Origin: Galbitalea sp036266835
GTDB taxonomy: Bacteria > Actinomycetota > Actinomycetes > Actinomycetales > Microbacteriaceae
DNA: 64,000 bases
Assembly: GCA_036266835.1 (NCBI GenBank)
Contig: DATAXD010000032.1
Span: forward strand, 1-64,000
Direction: 5' to 3'
How positions within the stretch are numbered: position 1 is the stretch's first letter; every line of letters begins with the position of its first letter. The position numbers and the translations under genes are program-made. Positions 7,689-15,803 of the stretch are shown here, in pieces. The notes under the pieces are model-generated. The model was not told the origin of the DNA. It was given only the letters and a program-made list of their open reading frames with translations, and ran no database searches.

Positions 7689-8439
7689 CGAAACTCCAGT
7701 GTCCGGTGGCCGCCGACACCCCGACGGCGATTGCGACGACGAGGGCTGAAGTGGCGACCAGCATCCACTCGCGCCAGCCGAAGAGGGACACCCGGGCCCA
7801 GGTTCGCTTCCCCGGCGCACCAAAGGCACGGGCCTCCATCGCGGTCGCCAGTTTCGTCGCCCTTCGCAGGGACAGGACGAGCAAACCGAACGCCTGGCCG
7901 GTGAAACGGCGCAGGGATGTGGATTGCACTCCCCTGGCACGGCGGGCTCGACCGAGGGAGCGCCAGTCTTCCGCGATCAGGGCGACCAGCCTGAATGCGG
8001 CGAGAGCGCCGAGGACGAAGCGAGCCGGCAGGTGCAGGAGCTGGGCGAGCCCGTCGGCGAGAGCGCTCGCATCGATTCCGGTGAACAGGATCACCGCGGG
8101 AAGCCCAATGGCGAGAATACGTAGCGTCGTGGCGAGCGCAAGCGCCAAAGATCCGGTCGTTATGTCGGCGAGTGCGAATCGGAAATAACTGGTGCCGCTC
8201 GGCTGGCCGTAGAGCGCAATTGTGACACCGGCGAGGGGTGCTGCAATCCAGATCGCGGCGGAACGTCGCCAGAACGCACGGGCGGGCATCCGAACGACAG
8301 GTAGCAGCATCAGCACCAGAACCAGCGCAACGGACGCCGAGACCCAGTCGAGCGTGAGTACAAGCGGCACTGCGATCAGCACCGAACTGGCGAGAGCGGC
8401 GAGCGGATTCACGCCGGACAGTCGTGCGGCCGCGCTCAC
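7678..8439 (-). CDS. ykoC: ECF transporter T component (YkoC type)
   Basis: The membrane scaffold (EcfT) of an energy-coupling-factor importer, 253 residues. Several hydrophobic helices are visible in the N-terminal half (LAALASSVLIAVPLVLTL) and near the C-terminus. The cytoplasmic coupling region holds the arginine-rich LGRARRARG segment, the Ala-Arg-Gly type motif that contacts the ATPases. The start is GTG at 8439, which overlaps the ykoD stop in a GTGA arrangement. With ykoE and ykoD it forms a dedicated (group I) ECF transporter; the riboswitch upstream points to thiamine or its pyrimidine precursor HMP. Confidence 0.88.
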   Translation of the reverse strand: MSAAARLSGVNPLAALASSVLIAVPLVLTLDWVSASVALVLVLMLLPVVRMPARAFWRRSAAIWIAAPLAGVTIALYGQPSGTSYFRFALADITTGSLALALATTLRILAIGLPAVILFTGIDASALADGLAQLLHLPARFVLGALAAFRLVALIAEDWRSLGRARRARGVQSTSLRRFTGQAFGLLVLSLRRATKLATAMEARAFGAPGKRTWARVSLFGWREWMLVATSALVVAIAVGVSAATGHWSFVGA

Positions 8440-9890
8440 GAGCGCGCCGCCGCGACATCGTCGACGCCCAGCGCTACGACCTCGGTTGCGAGGGCATCCA
8501 GGAAGGCACCGTCGTGGCTGACCGCGGCGATGGCGGTTCCCTCGTCGAGCCGCACGCTCAACAGGTCGACGATCTCGGCCCAGGTGCGCGAGTCCTGGCC
8601 GAACGTCGGCTCGTCGAGAATCAGCACCGGAGCATTGGTTGCCAGCGCGGTACCCACAGACAGGCGGCGCTTCTCGCCGCCGGAGAGGGTGAACGGATTG
8701 GCAAGGGCGAGGCGGTCGAGCCCCAGCCGCCCGAGCAACTCGTCGACAGTGCGCTTGGTTTCGGATGGCCGCGAGCGCAGGGCGCGCGGTCCAACGGCGA
8801 GTTCGTCCCACACGGTCGCGGCGAGGAACTGATGCTCGGGATCCTGGAACACGCTGCCGATACGGGCGACGAGCTGCCGGGATTTCCAGCTCGCCGGAGC
8901 GGGATCCAGACCGATCGCGAGACCGGGCTCGGCGATCACGGCACCGGACTCGGGCCGCAGAAGGCCTCCGAGCGTGAGTGCGAGCGTCGACTTGCCCGAC
9001 CCGTTGGGTCCGGTGAGCGCAGTGAGGCCACCCGCCCGAACGCTGAGGTCGGGGACCGCGGCCACGGCACTGCCGCGGACTCGGCTGACTACGAGGTGAC
9101 GCGTGCCGAGCACGCCACCGGATTCGCTGCTCGTTCGCGTTCGGGCGACCGGCGGATACTCCGGCACCCAAACCCCGGCGCCCGCGAGCTCCCCGCCGCG
9201 CGTTGCCAACACTCGATCGACCGGGCCATCCGCGAGCAGTCCGCCGGTCGCGTCGAGGATGATCACCCGATCGACCAGGTCTCGCCACACCTCGACCCGA
9301 TGTTCGATCACGATGAGCGTCGCTCCGGATCCGTCGAGTGTCCTTGCGACGGCATCCCGAACTTCGGCGACTCCGGCGGGATCCAGATTGGCTGTTGGCT
9401 CATCGAGGAGCAGCAGCCCCGGCCGCATCGCCAGCACCCCCGCGAGCGCCAGGCGCTGCTTCTGTCCGCCGGACAAATCGCTCGTGGATCGATCCAGCGG
9501 CAGGTCGAGGCCGACATCTTCGAGCGCCTCGGAGACTCGCTGCCAAATCACCCCCCGCGGCACGCCAAGGTTCTCGCATCCGAAGGCGACGTCGTCACCG
9601 ACCCGGCCGAGGACGACCTGCGAATCCGGGTCCTGAAGAACGAGGCCGGTGCGACCGAACGCATCGTGCGGACGCAGGCCGTCGACGCGAAGGTCTCCTG
9701 CCTGCTCGCCCTCATCAGAGCCGAGAACCCCGGCGAGCGCGGCGACCAGCGTCGATTTCCCCGATCCGGATGCTCCGAGCAGGAGGACGCGCTCCCCCGG
9801 CTCGATCGACAGGTTGAGGTCGTGTACGCCCCAGGCACGACGGCCGGAATGCCGCCATCCCCACCCCGTCGCCCGAACCGAGGCAGCCAC
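8436..9890 (-). CDS. ykoD: ECF transporter ATPase, two ABC domains fused (YkoD type)
   Basis: Cytoplasmic ATPase with two ABC domains in one 484-residue chain, equivalent to fused EcfA1 and EcfA2. The first domain has Walker A GASGSGKST (residues 39-47), signature LSGGQKQR and Walker B LLLLDEPTANLD. The second has Walker A GPNGSGKST near residue 305, signature LSGGEKRR and LILDEPTFGQD. The start is GTG at 9890, three bases after the ykoE stop. Both sites look competent for ATP hydrolysis. This two-domain form is characteristic of the YkoEDC thiamine/HMP permease. A long opposite-strand reading frame here is only a codon-bias shadow. Confidence 0.93.
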   Translation of the reverse strand: MAASVRATGWGWRHSGRRAWGVHDLNLSIEPGERVLLLGASGSGKSTLVAALAGVLGSDEGEQAGDLRVDGLRPHDAFGRTGLVLQDPDSQVVLGRVGDDVAFGCENLGVPRGVIWQRVSEALEDVGLDLPLDRSTSDLSGGQKQRLALAGVLAMRPGLLLLDEPTANLDPAGVAEVRDAVARTLDGSGATLIVIEHRVEVWRDLVDRVIILDATGGLLADGPVDRVLATRGGELAGAGVWVPEYPPVARTRTSSESGGVLGTRHLVVSRVRGSAVAAVPDLSVRAGGLTALTGPNGSGKSTLALTLGGLLRPESGAVIAEPGLAIGLDPAPASWKSRQLVARIGSVFQDPEHQFLAATVWDELAVGPRALRSRPSETKRTVDELLGRLGLDRLALANPFTLSGGEKRRLSVGTALATNAPVLILDEPTFGQDSRTWAEIVDLLSVRLDEGTAIAAVSHDGAFLDALATEVVALGVDDVAAARS

Positions 9891-9893
9891 AGT

Positions 9894-10523
9894 TCAGACC
9901 ACAGCCCGGTTCGAGCGTCCAACGGGGAACCGCCGCAGTGCCCCGGTAGGAATGAGCGCGCGAATCAGCAACCACGACCCGATACCCGCGATCACCGCAC
10001 CGGACAGGATCGAGGCGATGACGTAGATCCGGTCGAATGATCCCTTCGCCCCGGCGTAGTAGAGCGTGAGGTCGAGAAACGCGAGTCCCACACCGGCGCT
10101 AGCCCCGGCGAGGATGGCGACCCAGATTCGAGAACTCGAGTAGAGAAAGGCGGCGAGCACGATCTCCGCACCGAGGCCTTGGACGAGGCCGTAGAACAGG
10201 TCGATGGCACCCCAGTGGTTGCCGGGCAGGAGTGCCTCGACCGTGGCAGCCACGATCTCAGCGAACAAGGCCGCTCCCGGCTTGCGAACGATCAGTCCCA
10301 CAAGAACGCCAGCCAGCAGCCACACTCCTCCGAGGATTCCGCTGAGTCCCGGGACGAGGGCTTCCAGCGGCGTCGAGAGGGGTGTCCAGGCCTGGTCCCA
10401 TCCCCAGAAGATGACACCGGATGCGACTGCAAGAACCGCGGCGACGACGATGTCGACTACCCGCCAACGGGTGCGCTCGCGCCATGGCGTGCGCTTGGTT
10501 TCAAGTACCGAGGATGTTGTCAC
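9894..10523 (-). CDS. ykoE: ECF transporter S component, thiamine/HMP-specific (YkoE)
   Basis: The substrate-binding membrane subunit, 209 residues, with about five to six hydrophobic helices. The pattern of a short basic cytosolic start (KRTPWRERTRWRVVDI), then SGVIFWGWDQAW and the GNHWGAIDLFYGLVQGLGAE block, matches YkoE. I chose GTG at 10523 because GAAAGG lies 9 nt before it; a longer frame would run into the riboswitch. The TPP riboswitch directly upstream supports uptake of thiamine or hydroxymethylpyrimidine. The operon continues with ykoD, ykoC and a kinase-like gene. YkoF, the soluble binding protein in Bacillus, is absent. Confidence 0.9.
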   Translation of the reverse strand: MTTSSVLETKRTPWRERTRWRVVDIVVAAVLAVASGVIFWGWDQAWTPLSTPLEALVPGLSGILGGVWLLAGVLVGLIVRKPGAALFAEIVAATVEALLPGNHWGAIDLFYGLVQGLGAEIVLAAFLYSSSRIWVAILAGASAGVGLAFLDLTLYYAGAKGSFDRIYVIASILSGAVIAGIGSWLLIRALIPTGALRRFPVGRSNRAVV

Positions 10524-10575
10524 TGTCGTGCCTTTCGTAGTGAATGGCACGGGAGCAGTCGAACTGCTCGAGAGC

Positions 10576-10668
10576 TGGCCTCCCTGCGCTGGCATGATCC
10601 AGATCAGGTTCGACGGTCGGAACTTGGATTAGTTCCCTCTCAGCCCGGCGTCACCGGACTCCCGTGTA
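10576..10668 (-). promoter_or_regulatory. TPP riboswitch (THI-box)
   Basis: Read on the minus strand, the leader contains the conserved THI-box segments in order: ACGGGAGTCC, GGGCTGAGAG, a variable stem, then GACCGTCGAACCTGATC and TGGATCATGCCAGCGCAGGGA (given here in two parts). These are the pyrimidine- and pyrophosphate-sensing helices of the thiamine pyrophosphate aptamer. About 50 bases separate its end from the ykoE start. Since the RBS GAAAGG is in this segment, control is probably at translation initiation, typical for actinobacteria; no clear intrinsic terminator with a T-run follows. Confidence 0.95.
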
Positions 10669-10681
10669 TGTGGCTCTAAGC

Positions 10682-11122
10682 CTACTCGCGCTCGAGGACG
10701 ACGACCGGAATGTCCCGCTCGGTTTTCTTCTGATAATCGGAGTAGTCGGGGTAAAGGCCGACCATCTTCTCCCAGAGCCTCGGCTTTTCGGCGGCCTCAG
10801 CGGTGCGAGCGACGGCCCAGAATGCGTCCCCGCCCTGCTGGACCCAGACACGCGGATTCGCCTCGAGATTGAGGTACCAGACCGGATGTTTCGGGGCTCC
10901 GCCGAGCGACGCGACAATGATGACGTTGTTGCCGTCGCTCGCTCCGATGAGCGCGGTTCGACGCCAGTCACCCGACTTTCGACCCTTCGTCGTCAACAGC
11001 ACGATGGGCGCGTTGTAACGGAACACCGGCTTCTCGCCGTTGGTGGCGAGGTACTCGTCGATGTGGTTCTTCGCCCACGCGCGGTCGGTGTCGAGGATGG
11101 GGCTCGGTGCAGCTTCGGTCAT
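10682..11122 (-). CDS. Deazaflavin (F420)-dependent nitroreductase family protein
   Basis: A 146-residue split-barrel protein of the Ddn/F420-dependent oxidoreductase family. Diagnostic segments are APIVLLTTKGRKSG (cofactor phosphate contact), NNVIIVASLGGAPKHPVWYLNL and NPRVWVQ. These enzymes reduce varied substrates with F420H2 in the cytosol; the native substrate cannot be deduced. The ATG at 11122 gives a complete family-length protein. The riboswitch for ykoE begins shortly downstream, so the two units are probably separate. Its presence suggests that the organism makes F420. Confidence 0.9.
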   Translation of the reverse strand: MTEAAPSPILDTDRAWAKNHIDEYLATNGEKPVFRYNAPIVLLTTKGRKSGDWRRTALIGASDGNNVIIVASLGGAPKHPVWYLNLEANPRVWVQQGGDAFWAVARTAEAAEKPRLWEKMVGLYPDYSDYQKKTERDIPVVVLERE

Positions 11123-11143
11123 TCATCCACTCTAGATACCCAG

Positions 11144-11276
11144 CCTCCTCTCTTTATTCAGGAGTCCAACAGCGGCGGCGGCGAAAAGTGGCACATTTCA
11201 GCATCCATCCGCCTCATCCGCACCACCAGTCACACAGCCTCCTGAATTGCTAGAGCAAGCTCCTGAATTAGGAAAG
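11144..11276. repeat. Intergenic inverted-repeat element (copy 2)
   Basis: Second, inverted copy of the 1935-2064 element. Its arms are CTCTCTTTATTCAGGAG (11148-11164) and CTCCTGAATTAGGAAAG (11260-11276), with an extra CCTCCTGAATT arm at 11238-11248. Bases 11227-11248 match 1963-1984 exactly on the other strand, while the middle has diverged. Like copy 1 it begins immediately (5 bp) after a stop codon, here that of the DUF1697 gene, in the same orientation relative to the upstream gene. Confidence 0.78.
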
Positions 11277-11280
11277 CGGG

Positions 11281-11808
11281 CTACTCGGCAGCCTCGAGGA
11301 TGCGGTTGGCGGTGCGCACGTTTCGGGTTGTCGCCACCGGGCCGAACTGTCGCCACCACGCGGGCCTGAGCTGCGAGTGCAGGATGCCGGCCGGGCACCA
11401 CTGGTAGACGGCGCGCGCGGTGATCACCAGACGCTCAGGGGCGAGCGCGGCATCCGTGGGTCGTTCGACTTCCGCGGGAACGATGTCGTCGCCGACGAAG
11501 GTGATGACCAGCTTCGAAAGGTCGTCGCCCACATCCCGCAGCGGATTCGTCTCGACGAGAGCACGAAACTCGGAAAGTGAGAGCACGATGACGCGCGAGT
11601 GCACGCCCGTGCCCAGACCAATCGCCGATTCGAGCGTGTCCGCATCCGGCCTGCCCGCGGAGTCAAGGATGACGTTGCCACTCTGCAGGATTGTGCGCAC
11701 CCCGACGTATCCGAGACCGGCCAGGATGTCGCGCAGGTCGCCCATCGAGACGCGCGTCGAGGGATTCACGTTGATTCCGCGCAGAAGGATCACGTAACGG
11801 GTTGTCAC
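11281..11808 (-). CDS. DUF1697 family protein
   Basis: A 175-residue DUF1697 protein. The family hallmark YVILLRGINVNPSTRVSMGDLR lies at the N-terminus (cited in parts: LLRGINV, then MGDLR), followed by ILQSGNVILDS. The function is unknown; members are widespread and cytosolic, with a duplicated alpha-beta fold. The start is GTG at 11808, and glgX diverges from it only 43 bp away, so promoters must be shared or overlap. The stop is 5 bp from the inverted-repeat element. No catalytic residues are known. Confidence 0.9.
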   Translation of the reverse strand: MTTRYVILLRGINVNPSTRVSMGDLRDILAGLGYVGVRTILQSGNVILDSAGRPDADTLESAIGLGTGVHSRVIVLSLSEFRALVETNPLRDVGDDLSKLVITFVGDDIVPAEVERPTDAALAPERLVITARAVYQWCPAGILHSQLRPAWWRQFGPVATTRNVRTANRILEAAE

Positions 11809-11851
11809 AACGAAAAAGATACTGTGGGACGACAGTTCGCAAAGGGGAAAG

Positions 11852-13969
11852 ATGAATACCTGGCCCGGCAGCGCCTATCCGCTCGGCGCGACCTTCGACG
11901 GTAAGGGCACGGCCGGTGCCGGCACCAACTTCGCTCTCTACAGCCAGGCGGCCGAAAAGGTCGAGCTGTGCCTGTTCGACGACAAGTTCGTCGAGACCCG
12001 TGTACCGCTGACCGAAGTCGACGCCTACGTTTGGCACGCCTACCTCCCTGACGTTAAACCGGGTCAGCGCTACGGATACCGCGTCTACGGCGATTACGAC
12101 CCGAAAGCCGGCACGCGATTCAATCCGTCGAAGCTGCTCCTCGATCCGTACGCGAAGGCGGCGTGCGGGCAGATCGACTGGGATCCATCGCTGTACGGCT
12201 ACAACTTTGGCGACCCGGAATCCGAGAACAACGATGATTCCGCGGGTCACATGATCCACGGTGTCGTGGTCGATACCGCCTTCGACTGGTCCGGCGACCG
12301 TGCACCGCACACTCCCTATGCGTCGACGGTCATCTACGAGGCACACGTGAAGGGGCTCACCCAGCTGCATCCGGGCATTCCCGAAAGCCAGCGGGGCAAA
12401 TACGCGGCACTCGGCTCGCAGGAGATCATCCAGCACCTTCGGAAGCTCGGTATCACCGCGATCGAGCTCATGCCGGTGCACCAGTTCGTGGATGACTCGA
12501 CCCTGCAGCAGAAGGGCCTGAGCAACTACTGGGGCTACAACACCATCGGATTCTTCGCTCCGCACAACGGCTACTCCTCGACCGGCGACCATGGCCAGCA
12601 GGTCACCGAGTTCAAGTCGATGGTGCGTGAGCTTCACCGGGCGGGCATCGAGGTCAGCCTCGACGTCGTCTACAACCACACGGCCGAGGGAAACCAGCTC
12701 GGGCCGACCCTGTCATTCCGCGGCATCGACAACGCGGCCTACTACCGGCTGGTGGATGCGACGCCGGAGTTCTACATGGACTACACCGGCACCGGCAACA
12801 CCCTGAACGTGAGCAACCCACATTCGCTCCAGATGATCATGGATTCGCTGCGCTACTGGGTGACCGAGATGCACGTCGACGGATTCCGCTTCGATCTCGC
12901 CGCCGCGCTCGCGCGCGAGTTCTACGACGTCGACCGCCTCGCGGCGTTCTTCGAGCTCGTGCAGCAGGACCCGATCGTGTCCCAGGTTAAGCTGATCGCC
13001 GAACCGTGGGATGTCGGACCGGGCGGATACCAGGTCGGCAACTTCCCGCCACTGTGGACGGAGTGGAACGGCCAGTATCGCGACACGGTTCGCGACTTCT
13101 GGCGGGGAGAGCCCTCGACGCTCGGCGAGTTCGCCTCGCGCATCACCGGCTCGTCCGACCTGTACGAGAACGAGGGACGCCGACCGGTGGCGTCCATCAA
13201 TTTCGTCACGGCGCACGACGGCTTCACCCTGCGCGACCTCGTCTCGTACGACCAGAAGCACAACGATGCCAACGGCGAAGGCGACAAGGATGGCACGGAC
13301 GACAACCGCTCTTACAACTGCGGGGTCGAAGGCCCCACCAAGGACCCGGCCATCAATGCTCTGCGCGCTCGCCAGCAGCGCAACTTCCTCTCGACGCTTC
13401 TGCTCTCGCAGGGCGTCCCCATGGTGTTGCACGGCGATGAACTCGGCCGAACCCAGGACGGCAACAACAACACCTATGCCCAGGACTCCGCGCTCTCATG
13501 GGTTCACTGGGACACCGCCGACCAGTCCCTGATCGACTTCACCGCCGGGCTGGTGACGCTGCGGAAGGCGCATCCGACGTTCCGACGGTCGCGATTCTTC
13601 GATGGACGCCCGGTCGTCCGCGGCGCCGGCGAGCCGCTTCCCGATATCGTCTGGCTTCAGCCGGATGCCGCGGTCATGTCCCCGACCGACTGGGATTCCG
13701 GCTTCGGTCGTGCGATCGCGGTGTTCCTCAACGGCAACGGCATCCACGCGCGTGGGCCACGCGGCGAAACGATCACGGATCGCAACTTCCTGCTGCTCTT
13801 CAATGCCGGCGACGATCCGGTGAACTTTGTCATTCCACCGGATGAATATGCCGCGAGCTGGGAGATCGTCGTCGACACGGCATCAGGTGCTCCGGGCACC
13901 CAGCCGCTCGACGCGGGAGCAACCGTCGCGATCGAGGGGAAGGCGACCATGGTGCTGCGCGCGCGCTGA
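11852..13969 (+). CDS. glgX: Glycogen debranching enzyme GlgX
   Basis: A GH13 isoamylase-type debranching enzyme, 705 residues, that hydrolyses alpha-1,6 branches of glycogen, often limit dextrins. An N-terminal CBM48-like domain (GAGTNFALYSQAAEKVELCLFD) precedes the barrel. Catalytic residues are visible: nucleophile D348 in FRFDLA, acid/base E384 in IAEPWD, and D456 in TAHDG. VVYNHTAEGN is the conserved region I. The GlgX-type insert SYDQKHNDANGEGDKDG is present. The ATG at 11852 follows AAAGGGGAAAG. No other glycogen genes are adjacent. Confidence 0.96.
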   Translation: MNTWPGSAYPLGATFDGKGTAGAGTNFALYSQAAEKVELCLFDDKFVETRVPLTEVDAYVWHAYLPDVKPGQRYGYRVYGDYDPKAGTRFNPSKLLLDPYAKAACGQIDWDPSLYGYNFGDPESENNDDSAGHMIHGVVVDTAFDWSGDRAPHTPYASTVIYEAHVKGLTQLHPGIPESQRGKYAALGSQEIIQHLRKLGITAIELMPVHQFVDDSTLQQKGLSNYWGYNTIGFFAPHNGYSSTGDHGQQVTEFKSMVRELHRAGIEVSLDVVYNHTAEGNQLGPTLSFRGIDNAAYYRLVDATPEFYMDYTGTGNTLNVSNPHSLQMIMDSLRYWVTEMHVDGFRFDLAAALAREFYDVDRLAAFFELVQQDPIVSQVKLIAEPWDVGPGGYQVGNFPPLWTEWNGQYRDTVRDFWRGEPSTLGEFASRITGSSDLYENEGRRPVASINFVTAHDGFTLRDLVSYDQKHNDANGEGDKDGTDDNRSYNCGVEGPTKDPAINALRARQQRNFLSTLLLSQGVPMVLHGDELGRTQDGNNNTYAQDSALSWVHWDTADQSLIDFTAGLVTLRKAHPTFRRSRFFDGRPVVRGAGEPLPDIVWLQPDAAVMSPTDWDSGFGRAIAVFLNGNGIHARGPRGETITDRNFLLLFNAGDDPVNFVIPPDEYAASWEIVVDTASGAPGTQPLDAGATVAIEGKATMVLRAR

Positions 13970-14064
13970 ACCACCGCAAGCACCATGCGGAGGGAATCGT
14001 GTGATTTCCCTTCTAAATTCCCCCAGCCCCTTGCCACCGGGTAGACAGAGTGTTTCAATCGGAG

Positions 14065-14109
14065 CAACGTCCCCCAAAGGAGGGGTGACGCGTCCGTTGG
14101 GGAAAGGAT
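14065..14109 (+). promoter_or_regulatory. Structured leader with alternative hairpins
   Basis: Upstream of the 74-residue gene the segment CCCCC (14071-14075) can pair with GGGG (14082-14085) around AAAGGA, or CCCCAA (14072-14077) can pair with TTGGGG (14097-14102); CAACG (14065-14069) can also pair with CGTTG (14095-14099). These folds are mutually exclusive. A strong Shine-Dalgarno-like AAAGGAGGGG (14076-14085) sits inside the first fold, although the gene's own RBS is GAAAGGA at 14102-14108. This suggests, but does not prove, a regulated leader. Confidence 0.4.
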
Positions 14110-14115
14110 CGCGCG

Positions 14116-14340
14116 ATGTCTCTACTGTCTTCTGCAGCTCGGAATCCCGCTTCCGAACCCACTGTCGCCCTGGTCACCGAGGACGTCTACAGCGTGATGA
14201 CCGATCGCGAGACGCTGGGGTTCGTGCACAAGGTCGGCACCGTTTACGTCGCGCTCAGCGGCGACGTTCTCAGCCACGCTGTCGAGATCGGCCAGTCGCT
14301 CGAATGGGACAAGGCCGTACGGATGGTGCGCTTCAAGTAG
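14116..14340 (+). CDS. Small conserved actinobacterial protein, 74 aa
   Basis: No named domain is recognised. After a short N-terminal Ser/Ala-rich stretch the sequence reads VYSVMTDRETLGFVHKVGTVYVALSG, then AVEIGQSLEWDKAVRMV; this beta-beta-alpha pattern resembles small proteins found widely in actinobacteria. It is cytosolic, with no signal peptide. The ATG at 14116 has GAAAGGA eight nt upstream. The leader has unusual potential for alternative hairpins. The downstream gene is on the opposite strand, ending 18 bp away. The function is unknown. Confidence 0.75.
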   Translation: MSLLSSAARNPASEPTVALVTEDVYSVMTDRETLGFVHKVGTVYVALSGDVLSHAVEIGQSLEWDKAVRMVRFK

Positions 14341-14357
14341 TTCACTACAACTGCGCA

Positions 14358-15803
14358 CTACGGCGCGAGGCTCGGAAGCTCTCGCACACCGAATTCGCGT
14401 TGCAGGACGCGCGCGGCCGTGTTGAATCCGCCCATGCCGTGCACGCCCGGTCCCGGCGTGGTCGACGCCGAGCACAGGTAGACGCTCTCGAGCGGGGTGT
14501 CCCACGGCGTGAACATCGTGGGGCGTCGCACCAGCTGCACGAGCGAGACCGCGCCCGATCCGATGTCGCCGCCGACATAGTTCGCATTGTGCGACTCGAC
14601 CTGCACTGCCGTTGAGGACGTGGAAGCAAGAATGCGGTCCCTGAATCCCGGTGCGAACCGCTCGAACTGGGCGATGACCGTCTCGGTGCGATCCACCGGC
14701 GATGCTGCCGGTACGTGCGTGTACGCCCAGACCACCTGCTTGCCTGCGGGGGCCCTGGTCGCGTCCAGCACGGAGGGCTGCGAGACGAGAACGTAGGGCG
14801 CGTCGGGCAGACGACCGGCGGTCACCTCACGCTCGGATGCCGCAAGTTGCGCCCGCGTTCCGCCGAGGTGAACTGTGCCCGCACTGGCCAATTCCGAATT
14901 TGTCCAGGGCACGGGGCCGTCAAGGGCGAAATCGACCTTGGCGACCGCACTGCCGTAGCGGAACCGGGATAGCCGCCGCGCCGCGCCGGTGGAGAGTCGA
15001 TCGCCGGCGAGTTGCACGAACGACCGCGGCGTCACATCCAGCAGCACCGCGCGCGCCGTGGGCAATTCGGAAAGGCTGGTCACGCGAACCCCGGTGACGA
15101 CTTCGCCTCCGTGGGCGGTCAGGTCGGTGAGCAGCGCGTCGATGATGGATTGGCTGCCGCCGACCGGCACCGGCCATCCCGCCGCATGCGCGTGGGTCGC
15201 CAGAACCAATCCGGCGGCCGCTGCCGCCACATCCGGCAGCTTTCGGTTCGCGTGCGCGAAGACCCCCGAGAGCATTGCGGGCGCGAGCTCGTCGGAGAAT
15301 CCTGCGTTCCAGGCAGCGCTTCCCTGCTCGAGGGCACGGAACCCGAGCGCGGCAAGCACGAACGGATGCCGGGGAAACCGCACCAGCGTCGTGCCGCTGA
15401 CCTCGGCTAGTTCGCGGGCGTGCGTAGCCAGCGGCCCGAGGAGGCGGCGCCACGCTCGGCCGTCGCGGCCGAGGTGCTCAGCCGTCGCGTCGAGGTCGCG
15501 GTAGGCGATGCCGGCGCGTCCGCCGTCCAACGGATGGCCATAGGAGATTGCGGGAATCCGCAGGTCGATCCGATGCTCCAGCCCGAACGATCGAAAAAAT
15601 GGCGACGCGAGAGCCATCGGATGCACCGCGGAACAGACATCGTGTAGGAAACCCGGCAACGTCAGCTCGGCGGTGCGTGAGCCGCCGCCGGCCGTGGACT
15701 CGGCCTCGAAAACTCGAACGCGTAAGCCGGCGCGTGCGAGGACGACCGCGGCGGCGAGCCCGTTTGGTCCCGCGCCGACAACGACCACATCCAGTTCAGG
15801 CAT
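14358..15803 (-). CDS. Phytoene-desaturase-like FAD-dependent oxidoreductase
   Basis: A 481-residue flavoprotein of the phytoene dehydrogenase/PYROXD2-like superfamily. The Rossmann FAD-binding motif VVGAGPNGLAAA occupies residues 8-19, followed by VFEAES (ribose-binding acid), GGGSRT and, near the C-terminus, the second FAD motif STTPGPGVHGMGG. It is probably a cytosolic or membrane-associated oxidase/desaturase; the substrate is unknown. No carotenoid genes are nearby, so a carotenoid role is not supported. Its start overlaps the end of the MpaB-type gene by 8 bp, making it the last gene of a tightly coupled three-gene operon. Confidence 0.85.
   Translation of the reverse strand: MPELDVVVVGAGPNGLAAAVVLARAGLRVRVFEAESTAGGGSRTAELTLPGFLHDVCSAVHPMALASPFFRSFGLEHRIDLRIPAISYGHPLDGGRAGIAYRDLDATAEHLGRDGRAWRRLLGPLATHARELAEVSGTTLVRFPRHPFVLAALGFRALEQGSAAWNAGFSDELAPAMLSGVFAHANRKLPDVAAAAAGLVLATHAHAAGWPVPVGGSQSIIDALLTDLTAHGGEVVTGVRVTSLSELPTARAVLLDVTPRSFVQLAGDRLSTGAARRLSRFRYGSAVAKVDFALDGPVPWTNSELASAGTVHLGGTRAQLAASEREVTAGRLPDAPYVLVSQPSVLDATRAPAGKQVVWAYTHVPAASPVDRTETVIAQFERFAPGFRDRILASTSSTAVQVESHNANYVGGDIGSGAVSLVQLVRRPTMFTPWDTPLESVYLCSASTTPGPGVHGMGGFNTAARVLQREFGVRELPSLAP

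Noticed and set aside
8424..10040. 538-codon plus-strand frame opposite ykoD/ykoC
   Set aside because: It covers two ABC domains with intact motifs on the other strand and has no recognisable domain itself.
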